Of a DNA stretch of 64,000 bases, positions 55,201-64,000 are shown piece after piece; the first letter of the stretch is position 1, and each line of letters starts with the position of its first letter. The DNA comes from Stropharia rugosoannulata (taxonomy: Eukaryota > Basidiomycota > Agaricomycetes > Agaricales > Strophariaceae). The position numbers and the translations under genes were made by a program. Location of the stretch: contig JANCIK010000008.1 in the NCBI GenBank assembly GCA_028532985.1, forward strand, positions 1,116,001-1,180,000, given 5' to 3'. Under the pieces are notes generated by a model. It worked only from the letters and a program-made list of their open reading frames with translations. It was not told where the DNA came from and made no database searches.

Positions 55201-56058
55201 TGTCATATTCTTCGTCACGACTATTCAAGTCATGTAAATCATCGGCCATGTCAGAGTCAAAAAGTGCTTCGGCCTCGTTCATGTAATGTCTCTTTGGCGC
55301 CGATGATGGTCCATGTTTTGTACCACGAAGTGCATGCTGTTCGGCCAAGTCTGTATTTTTTTCGTGCCTTTCAAGCCAGTCTATTTGCTGCTCCATGCAT
55401 GTGCAAAAATGAGGTTGATCGTGATGTTTGACCACAAGGTACCCTCCAGCTTCCCACAAATCGGCCTTCCGAAAGTATGAACCCTCCCACCGTTCCACTC
55501 GATGCAGTGGGTTTACTCTGTGCGCTTCCCGCAAGCATGCCCTGCATAAGACATTCAGTAAGAGACATTCTCGGCAGCGCCATATTGCCTGATTTGATTT
55601 ATTGCATGATTTACAAGTTTGGATGCCGAGCAGCAGCGATTCCCTTGACAGCAACGCAGCCAAAATGGGGTTCGTGCGCTGCACAAATTCGTGAATATAG
55701 TGATATGTAGTCTTCGAAGATACATTAATGAGCTTGGTACATGTCTGCCATTTGATGTGTAACTCACCTTTCTGATCCTCGGTTCTGGCATATCAATACC
55801 AAGTGGCCCTTCGGCCAAGCCTTCGGCATCGTGATGGGAGGGTTCGGCATCTACATTCAACATCCTGGCCTCCAATTGACTCGGCATTACAGCAGGGCTT
55901 TCAGCGCTGCGTACAATGAATGCCTCGGCCTCTCGGCCACTTCTGGTAGTCGTCTCGGATTGATAGAAAACTTCATCATTCATGGAAACATCGGTTTCTA
56001 AAATAACAGCGCCTCTTCGACGAATTCGCTTTCGGGGGCACTCAGCGTTGGATGTCAT
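52205..56058 (-). pseudogene. KDZ-B transposase with CxC2 cluster, probably inactive
   Basis: Start at 56058 (MTSNAECPRKRIRRR). An intron follows RIRK at 55768. The CxC2 cluster is QTCKSCNKSNQAIWRCREC, CRAC. The KDZ core has YDIVCQYKV (about 54040), HVHAHKDEC and GEILESMWS (about 53860). The first motif reads NGNFKADH (54450-54470), where KDZ-A has DGNFKADH, so the first catalytic Asp is Asn. Near the C-terminus, TGA at 52205-52207 follows HEMQWTV where KDZ-A has Arg; the frame stays open for about 60 more codons. Both changes fit C-to-T at CpG (GCCGAT to GCCAAT, CGA to TGA). Exons match KDZ-A in order and intron position. Confidence 0.75.
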
Positions 56059-56244
56059 GATGGATGTGGGGGGATTATGTGGAATTGATGCCCGTTTGAG
56101 CATTTATAATAGTTGGGCACATGTTAGTGTCATGGCTCAGTGGTGTTACTCTCCTGTTGAACACATGTTGATATATTAAAAGTGCATGTTGTTACCTTTA
56201 TATACATAGCACACGACTTGATTGTTGACTGGCCCCATTCTCTA

Positions 56245-58951
56245 ATGCCTGCACTGCAAACCACAGACACAGTCTATCCCCCTTGTCGGCATGGCCCAAG
56301 TCGCAACAATCGCAGGTACTCAGATGAGGAAAAGGCACTAATGGAAAAACATAGAGCTGAGTACTTTGGGGCGTCTAACACTATTGAACGTCGAACAGTC
56401 ATTTGTGAAGGGATGTTGGAAGATTTGTTTAAGCAGTGGGACGGTGAGGTCCCAGGGGGAAGGGACAATATTGACAGAAAAAATGTCTCCAAGGTGCGTT
56501 CCTCTCATGCCTTCAACAAACTTTTCATTAACCTTACAACTTGTATAGACATTGCTGGATTACATTCGCAATAATTGGAGATCAAAAGCGGTTCAAAAAT
56601 TGTCGAAGTTGTCTGTAAAGATTTCAGAAGTCCTTTGGCTGAATCATCGCAACAAAGTGTACGAAGAAATATACAAAATTCAAGGTGTTGAGCCTGTTCA
56701 TCAGGAAAATGACTTTTGTCCCCAGGGGCTTTGTATCTCCCTGGCACTGCCTTAGAGATCCTAAGGCTCAAGGTGTATGTCCAGACAATTTCTTTCGTTT
56801 CAAATCCATAGCTATCGGCAACTTGTTGAAACAAATGTCGGCCGAAGATCTGGAAAATCTGAAAGCCGAGAAGCATAAGCTTGCCGATCAAGGACTGCCA
56901 TTGGAAGTCAGGGCCGAGTACGTCATTCAATTGATGTCAAATAATGTTCATATAAGTCAATTGTTGATCTACATTTGTTGAAGGCGCTGCAAAAAATATG
57001 CTTCGGCCAGAATTGCTGATGCCGATCGCCGAAACTGGCTTGAAATGGGTTTATTATCCTTGACATTTACGGCAGGACCTTACAATGGGTATCAACTTGG
57101 TTTTACAATGTCGGTAATTCGATCTTTGTTTGTGATGTACCAATTGCTAATCAAAACATAGTCAAGATAATATGAGCAAAGTTGTCGGCACAAGATCACA
57201 GTCATTTGAAGCCAAGCATCCCGATCTTTGTGAGGATGTTCTGCGTAAGCTAAAGGCGTATGTCCGCAAAATCAATAACACAATTGCTACGACGCAAACA
57301 GCTGCTGGACATGCGCAAGGGGATATCGCGGTAATCAGGCCGGATAATCTACTTCCTGAGATAATAAATGTCCCATCCATCACTGAGTTGAACAAAATGC
57401 GGCAGAAAGAACTTGGTGACATATATCGGCTGTACATCAATGCCCATTACAGTATTGTTGCCGAAATTTTTGAATTTTATCAGAACTCATTTTTATACAG
57501 AAGTTGCGACTGGATTCAAATATGCATCGGCACCGTGGTCAGATATGCAGAAGGATACAAATGCATATGTGGAAAAAAGTTGCCTACCTCATGGTTTCGT
57601 GCTTGTGAACCCGAACAAGGCAACGAAGGATATCTTGATTAAGTTTATTACTTGGATCAATGATCGGCAACGGGTGCATACACGAATTAAGGTCTTTCGT
57701 TTTCAATTTGTGAACGAGACTTGGAAGGCTGGCCAGAATTTACTAATTCGAGCAACATACCCCGGTGACGAGAATTACAATGTTGAAGAAGTTAATAACG
57801 CCAGGAAGACAGCCGCAAAAAAAAAAAAGCAAAGCAAAGCGTGGCGCACCAGAAGTACAAGGGCCGATACTCAGGACTTTATTAGTGAGATTATTTTGAT
57901 TTGTATTGTCAAAATTGATCATTTTATTAACGATTACCACAAGACAGATGCTCAGCCAATTACAGGCAATGGAGGGACCTGGAAAGATTATACATTTACC
58001 TTTCAAGTGCAGCATGATACTACACCTGCAGTCGAGGAATCTCTCGCATCGGCCAGTGTTCCATCTGATTCTGCTGCATCATTGGCACAATCCTCGGCCA
58101 CACAATCTAATGAGAGTCTTCCATCGGCCAATAATCTATCAGCCCCGCAGCAATCACTTACATCTATGTCGGCAGATATGCAATCCACAATTCCCGACGT
58201 CTTTACTGAACTCCCCCAGTCATCGGCCAAACAACCTGTCATAAACTACACATCGGTCAATGAAACACCGGGCTCTTTCAATTCTCAAATGTCAGGCTCT
58301 GTCAATCCTTCGTGCGGTGGTGTCACTTTGCCAGCAATCACTGCATCGGGAATGGATGCCTGGGGTATGGCCGATTTTAATATATCAACAAATGTACCTC
58401 CATCCTGGAACACTTCAACATCCGCTGTGGATTTGGCCACAATGACATCTTCATTTCAAACATCCTCAAATTACCAGTGGGATTCAAATATGATGCCGAA
58501 TGCTATTCAGCAATATGATCTTCGGCCACATTCATCAGGTGCCAAATTGATCCATGTGGCCGATCCCTTGACGAATTATTGGGATAATCTTAATGAAAAT
58601 CAATTTCGTAATACTTTTAATTTTCCTGGCTCCCCACCGCCGGCATTTGGCACTGTTCCTGGTTCCTCAGTGCCTTCGGTATTGGAAGGAGACATGCCGA
58701 CAACAATCCCGCATCTTTGTCACATGCCTCACAATGCAATATCTCGGCCAAGCATGAATCATTTACATGACAATCCAGGTGGTTTACCGACCCCCCGACA
58801 GTCAGCATCCCCAGCACCTGGACCCATAGCAATGCGCAAGTCTGCCAGGATAAGCAATTCAAAATTGAGTGCCAAAAGAAACACTGCGAATAATGGTTCG
58901 GCAACAGATTCTAATTCAAAGCAGACAAAAAAAGGGAAGCGGCGGAAGTAG
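56245..58951 (+). CDS. KDZ-B ORF-c: partner of KDZ-A ORF-c
   Basis: Start at 56245 (MPALQTTDTVYPP). Several short exons with introns near 56495-56545, 56655-56680, 56920-56985 and 57450-57500. The helical N-terminal part has DYIRNNWRSKAVQKL. HYKVATGFKYASAPWSDMQ matches HYALATKSLRGPPYTSIQ in KDZ-A across an intron at the same place. The last exon (to 58951) is Ser/Asn/Pro-rich, with many SA and SAT from TCGGCC words, and ends in a basic block RKSARISNSKLSAK and KKGKRRK, a likely nuclear signal. Exons in the middle are approximate. Function unknown. Confidence 0.6.
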
Positions 58952-58995
58952 TTCATGTCATAGCCATATATCATTCATTACATACATGGTATTAC

Positions 58996-59519
58996 TCATT
59001 TATCTCCTTCGGCAATGATATCGAAAATTTCTGTCTTGTATGCATCGGCCATCACTTTCAATTGGTTCCAACCTTGCTTTTTTTCCTCAGCAAATTGTAG
59101 TCTTTGGAGCTCTTCAAAATACACCAAGGTTGTAGCTGTCAAGTACGAACAACCGTCGAGTTGCTGATAAGCCAGTATTCTCGCATGAAGGGCAAGAAGT
59201 TCTTGGTCTGTTAACACCTGCAAATCGTGATCGCAGGCCGACAACCAATGAGTCCTTAATCATTATCAAAAAAAAAATTGTGTACTGGGTCATTCGGGGT
59301 CCGCACACGCATCGGCGATACTTCAACATATCCCCTGTCAAGGGCAGGTTGTGGCTGCTTACAAGTCATTTTCGGCTTAAATAGAACATATAAGTATTAT
59401 GTACTTACTACAGTGCTTGCCGAATCTACTTGCAATTCCTGTCTGGCTTCGTGCAGAAACCGTGCCAACTTGTTGGCCAGTGCAAGAACGGCTTTAGATG
59501 ATGCAGTGTCGTCGGTCAT
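58996..59519 (-). CDS. KDZ-B small ORF, helical protein of about 120-130 aa
   Basis: Start at 59519 (MTDDTASSKAVLALANKLAR). An intron starting near 59405 leads to a second exon ending at 58996 (LTDQELLALHARILAYQQL, then a helical tail). It has no cysteine cluster, signal or membrane segment. There is no counterpart in KDZ-A. It lies between the 3' end of ORF-c and the six-Cys gene, divergent from the latter. The family is not recognised. Confidence 0.4.
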
Positions 59520-59713
59520 TCTGTATGTCAAGGTGCCAGAAGAAACAACTTGAGTGCAATGCGTTGCCGACAGTCCGAACAATCACGAATAAACATGATC
59601 ACGTGATTTTGTTGAATGATTTCGGACCTCGCAAGGCCGGCTGGTGCATCGTCATTTTGTACTCTGCTTCCTGCCCACGCATCATTCTCATTTTGCTACC
59701 GATCACCTTCAAC

Positions 59714-62700
59714 ATGTCCGACCTAATTCACGATTATAGCAAGGACCTGGCACAGTACAAAGCCTGTCTTGCCCGCATGGACGCGCTTTTTCGGCAGAGC
59801 GTAAAGGATCGCAACCTGGAATTCGTAATCAAGAGGGAGAAAAAGGAATTGGTGAGTTGTTTTGTGTTCAATACTGGCTTGTCATACGTACCAGTTAAAT
59901 GACGCATCTCCAGGCAGCCATTACCACACACTGTCTTGCAATAACTGTTGATTGGGATGACTGGTCGTTCATGTCCCTCGTTATGCGCTTCCGGGAGTTG
60001 AAGGAGAACACAATACCGAAGGAATTTCCTCTCGCACTGGAACTCTTCTGCGACAGGGAAGCTGCTGCGGCCGAGCCTGAAAGCGTGCCAACCAGGTCAG
60101 ATAACTTGAATATAGGCCGAGAACGAGATGGCTCCACAGCAGGTACTTCGGCAGCAGTTAGGCCGTCCGCAAAGCCATCCAAGCCAGCTACCGACACGCG
60201 GCCAGTGCCAACTGATTTGTCGCAGCCTCGTCGCACACATCGACCACCTCAGAACCTGAACGCGTCTGCTCAAGAACAGCAAGTAACGTCACTTGCTTCA
60301 AGTATTCGCGAACTCTCAATGGGGCCTGTAGTGGCAAAACCGCCACAGACCGAAGCTGTTGCCCATGCCGAAGATGATACGCGGCCGAAGAAACCGAAGC
60401 GGAAAGCAGCGCCTGTTGAGGAAGTTGAACGATCAAAGAAGCAGAAACGCTCAGAGATGTCTGCTGAAGACGTATCCCAGAAGCCAGTACGAGAGAGATT
60501 ACCCGCAAAACCTCAAAAAGGACTTTTCTGGTCCCCACAATGTGCATGGTGTGTCAAGTCCAACCAGCAGTGCCACGTCAAGGAGGAGAAAGCCACGGCA
60601 CGTAACAAGAAAAAAGCATGCCTCGAATGTGCAAACCGAAAAACAGTGTGTACATTGGGGAATTCAACGGACGCCACGCAAGTCACAAAGCCCGACCTTC
60701 GGCGTCGGCCAGATGCAATGGACGAAGGCGACGATGATATTGAGAGTGAGTAGTCATCGGCATCAAACATTAAGGCGCATCACTCACCACAGTCCGTCAA
60801 TTCAGGTATGGACAACAATTCGGAATCAGAAGATGAAGTAGAGGCCATACAGCTGCCTGTCCGCAATAAGTTGGAGAAGAGAAAGGAGATGGAGAACGCA
60901 CGCCAGTCCATAAAGGACATTGTCACAGAATGATCATTGGCTGCCCCTTCAAAACCTCCGCCGACAAATTCAACTCAGCAATCGAAGGGTAAGGGGGTCA
61001 CTTTACCATCACAACTGATGAAGGAACTTCGGGGTGCACATGCCACAAAGGTGACCCTGGCGACGTCGACTTCGGCCACAACAATTGTGGTTCGGCCACG
61101 GGAACAAGGTAAGTTTGTATTCTCAAGGTATACTAATCAATTACACTGATTTTAAATCTTAGTTGCACTTCCTAAGGAAAGTCAGTGCACAGCCGTTGCA
61201 ACAGCCCAGGATACGCAACGAGACAATATCTCATCTTCACGGCCAAAAGAACCCGCACCCCCAAAAGTAGCCGAACCACAGCGTGCACCACCAGTTCCCT
61301 CCTCGATACAGACAGGTACGAGGGCCGAGCTACAACACAATGCGGCTAACTTATACGTACCTCAAGAGAGCACCATGGCTGCAAATGTACCCACCCCCGT
61401 TGCGCAAACGACTCATGCAGCTTCATTGTTGCCGACGACAGCGAATGCCAAACGTGGGATCGCAAGTCAGAGTACATCGTTGCCGACACACTCTGTTGCC
61501 GAACATTCGGCACCAATGACGACTAGACTTCGTAAGTACAAATTTCCATTTCCACTTTCAATAAATCAACTCAAAATGCATTGAAGCTGTAGAGCAAGTT
61601 TTCTTTCAAAGCCTAGACGGTCGGCTTTGGGATGTTGAGCGCAAGGTCGCGTTCTTCTATGCAGACAAAGGCAAGACTGATATGAAGCATTACACAACGT
61701 GTGCATACCTCCAAGACACCATCACGAATGTTCAATCTGATGCAAGCAAAATGAAAGAAACATACGATAAGCTTGAGGAGAGACTGCATAGCTTGGAAAC
61801 AGATGTTTCGGCACGCCTAGCTGTGATTGAGGCTGTGCTTGGCTTGTCATCCAAAAAGCGTATGACGACTTCGGCAATGCCATCGGCCCCTCCTGCTGCC
61901 GAACAAATCCAGGAGGCAAGATCCATAGCCGATAACATCATTCAAGATGCACAGAAGCAGGCTCAGGCTATATCGGATGCTGTCTTTGCACAGTCATCCA
62001 GTGTCATTGCAGCTGCAAAGTCCCGGGCCAGGTACATTGTGGCACACCCAGAGGAGGTTGCCTATGAGGAAGGCTCCGCTGATCTCACTGCAGAGTTAGG
62101 CGATCTCGAGGATCTTCGAGATCAATTGACACTTAATAGTAAGTTTTACATGATTTGCAGTGTAACCTGCAGTTTAATCGTCATATATGTTTCTAGATTA
62201 TGATGACTACGGTGACGGAGAGAATATCAGGCACATTGTGGATGCCGAACCTGATTTCGAAGATGTCAATAACGGTTTGCTGGAAGTGTTGGAAGCACAA
62301 ATTTACCGAAAGGATCCACGGCGCACCAAGAAAAAGCGTCTGCCATCACATTATCCTCAGGCTGAAGATGCTGATATCCCTCAAGATGAAATGCTCCAAG
62401 AGCGTGTTGTGTCCCCCATGGAGTCTAAGCAAGCAAGAGTCACAACATCGGCAGCTCTTACTTCTGGGGCTGCACAGACTTCTTTGGCCGTGCAAAGCTC
62501 TTTGGCCGCACAAAGCTCTTCGGCCATGCAAAACTCTTCGGCCACGCAAGCCACTTCGGCCACGCAGGCTTCCTCATCTACAGCTCCCGACAGGTCGTCA
62601 AATTCTTTATCTGCACTTGTTCGCCGTTTTCCGATAGGACCACTGCGTTGTTCCTTGTCACCAGTGACTGAATTCAGTGCCGAAGGGGCAACATGTGATG

Positions 62701-63287
62701 AGCATGAGGCTGCTGAGCAAGTTGGCACCGTTCACATGGATCTTCCCCCCATAGCTGTTTTGCACTCCCTGGCCGAAGATCAACCGATGGACCTGGAGGA
62801 ATCTGTGGCCGAACCTTTGTCATTGCAACCACCGCTTCCTAAGAACTTCAACAGCTGGGGACCGACTTGGGGTGTTGACGGCACCGCTGCTGAGACTTTC
62901 CCTTCGGCCGCACCATTTGTTGGAGATTGCAATGCACCATTGGGAGCCAGGTCAATGCCAGTCGAGGAGAACAGGGCTCCCAGTACGCCCTTGCCGAAAT
63001 CTGCTGCCGAAAGTCAAGCAGATGTTCAAGTAGGTGACAATGCTCAGGAGAATCCCGTGGATGTAGATGCACCAAACGTGGTAAATCCCTTTTCGGCACC
63101 TGAGGAAGGCGATCATTTGGACAAAGGTATGAATGCGCAGCAGCGGCCGAATACGAGGTCGGCTTCCAACACGTTACAGGGCACCTGCGGACGTAGCACC
63201 TTGGTGAAGCCGAAAAGTCGGGCTCGCGATCCCTCTGAGAAACCGAAATCTCGTGCATGTGCTCCCTCAGAAGAATGTAACCCATGA
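59714..63287 (+). pseudogene. KDZ-B six-cysteine, zinc-cluster-like protein gene with an in-frame stop
   Basis: Exons: 59714-59851, 59914-60745, 60806 to about 61110, about 61163-61530, about 61588-62140 and about 62198-63287, with GT-AG introns. Order: helical N-terminus, linker, nuclear signals (KKPKRKAAP, RSKKQKR), cluster CAWCVKSNQQC then CLECANRKTVC (60540-60652), coiled coil (MKETYDKLEERLHSLETD), disordered Ser/Ala/Thr-rich C-terminus. The spacing C-x2-C-x6-C twice is that of Gal4-type clusters, with a 15-residue linker. TGA at 60931-60933 interrupts exon 3; the same frame continues open behind it, so a CGA-to-TGA change is likely. It has the same plan as the KDZ-A six-Cys protein but the opposite orientation in the element. 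Confidence 0.6.
62480..62585 (+). repeat. 18-bp tandem repeat inside the six-Cys gene of KDZ-B
   Basis: About five units of 18 bp encode six-residue units of the SSxAxQ type. Each unit carries one TTCGGCC, or TTTGGCC in which the CpG is lost by C to T. Confidence 0.7.
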
Positions 63288-63591
63288 ATGTTCGGCCCCT
63301 CATCTTCATCAGCACATTGTTCTATGTACCCTCTATTGTAATTAACTTTAATTAATAATGCTCAAATAAAGTGTGTCATCTCCAGGCCGATGAGTCAATA
63401 TAGTCAAAATAATTTATACATCAGACTTTCTAACTGGCCACTATATATGTCAAAGACTTATGAGCATATCCATAATGTATTATGAATTTACTACATGTTT
63501 ACTACTAACTAAAATAGTTCATCGGCCTCGGTCATGGTATATGGCTAATCCCAGTGAGATCCCCCGAGCGCCTCATACGCCTACACTGGGG

Positions 63592-64000
63592 TAAAGCTAA
63601 TTTGGGGGAAAAGACTGAGTAGTTGAGGGAATTCCCCTGGATCGACTGTTTCGACTACAATGGGGGTGTTACCTGGAACGTATCATACAGTGAAGTGTGG
63701 TGACACTACCTGCACTCGTCGCGCCGTCCTTCCTGTCCGCTCCGTCATACCTGCTCGAGACTGGTGTATCCCCGATGACCGGCACTCTGCCTTTATACAT
63801 TGCACCCTCCTATCCTGCTGCGGCCCAAGATCAATATACTTTAATTACTCTTACTACTCCCGCTAGCAGTTGCCGGCTGGTTCGTTCCTTATTACAATGG
63901 AATTAATCTCTGTTGGTTTCCAATAAATGCGATGTATATTTAAAGTTTACAAACTAAAAAAAAATGCGTAAATGCATATCCCATGCTAACCTCGAATTCT
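63592..64000 (+). other. Flank right of KDZ-B with a possible broken 3' exon
   Basis: An open frame from about 63697 to 63909 reads LPALVAPSFLSAPSYLLETG and ends LLQWN, with AATAAA near 63921. Just upstream, another frame reads YNGGVTWNVSYSEV and stops one base out of phase. This could be the damaged 3' end of the secreted-protein gene at 49414, split by KDZ-B. Homology was not tested and the family is unknown. Confidence 0.25.

Larger units (their letters stand above)
49690..63591. mobile_element. KDZ-B: 13.9-kb damaged KDZ-superfamily DNA transposon
   Basis: The ends are set by an imperfect inverted repeat: CCCCAGTGTAG at 49690-49700 against CTACACTGGGG at 63581-63591, with weaker matches (CG.ATG, ATCTCA) reaching about 40 bp inward. 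No target duplication is visible, so the ends are less certain than for KDZ-A. Five genes: ORF-a (minus), transposase (minus), ORF-c (plus), a small ORF (minus) and a six-Cys gene (plus). TCGGC/GCCGA words, often TTCGGCC or TCGGCA, are dense in coding and noncoding DNA. At least three inactivating changes are seen in its genes. Confidence 0.75.

Noticed and set aside
33356..63591. A TET/JBP gene inside the KDZ elements
   Set aside because: Some fungal KDZ transposons carry TET/JBP dioxygenases, so I looked for one. No translated frame shows the HxD...H iron site in a plausible fold, and all large ORFs are accounted for.
49690..63591. A target duplication for KDZ-B
   Set aside because: The bases beside CCCCAGTGTAG and CTACACTGGGG do not match for any length tried (4-9 bp). 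The duplication may have decayed or the ends may be slightly different.
1..64000. CRISPR arrays, rRNA or tRNA genes, bacterial operons
   Set aside because: No regularly spaced short repeats of the CRISPR kind, no recognisable tRNA cloverleaf or rRNA core, and spliced fungal genes throughout.

Overview
The window looks like an Agaricomycete (mushroom-forming basidiomycete) genome. Genes carry short (about 40-105 nt) GT-AG introns, there is an F-box/coiled-coil protein and a UstYa-type protein, and most of the window is transposons of types known from these fungi: Ty3 LTR elements, one of them a chromovirus, and KDZ transposons with CxC2 domains. No prokaryotic features were seen.

Layout. 1-6.3 kb: a partial UstYa-like gene (minus), a candidate short secreted-peptide gene, a gene-poor stretch and an F-box gene. 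6.57-46.88 kb: one ancestral gene (AT-hooks, zinc-binding DUF6729-like domain, DDE-like segment, 3'-5' exonuclease) cut by three independent insertions. These are a 15.9-kb Ty3-type LTR element (LTR1, 9413-25293, TSD CCGA), a 6.2-kb chromovirus (LTR2, 27006-33221, TSD TGGAC) and a 13.3-kb KDZ transposon (KDZ-A, 33356-46644, TSD CAGGTCC, ~0.87-kb TIRs). Removing each insert plus one TSD restores the reading frame at all three junctions. 46.9-49.7 kb: no clear gene, then a short secreted-protein candidate. 49.7-63.6 kb: a second, older and damaged KDZ transposon (KDZ-B). The last 0.4 kb may hold a broken 3' exon.

How the parts work together. KDZ-A and KDZ-B share four genes: ORF-a (acidic repeat tail), the KDZ transposase, ORF-c (basic C-terminus) and a gene for a six-cysteine, zinc-cluster-like protein with an adjacent helical or coiled-coil segment. 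LTR1 has gag, pro and pol joined by two apparent -1 frameshift sites. It also carries three antisense genes, each with its own TATA box, between pol and the 3' LTR; one encodes a six-cysteine protein.

Main observation. Each of the three elements that carries a six-cysteine accessory gene is packed, coding and noncoding alike, with its own CpG-containing word: CCGGC/CCGGCGG in KDZ-A, TCGGC in KDZ-B and GCGC(GCA) in LTR1. LTR2 has no accessory gene and no such word. I infer an element-specific self-recognition module, possibly anti-silencing and comparable in logic to plant VANC proteins. This is a hypothesis from the sequence and has not been tested. All counts were made by eye; family names come from remembered motifs, not searches.
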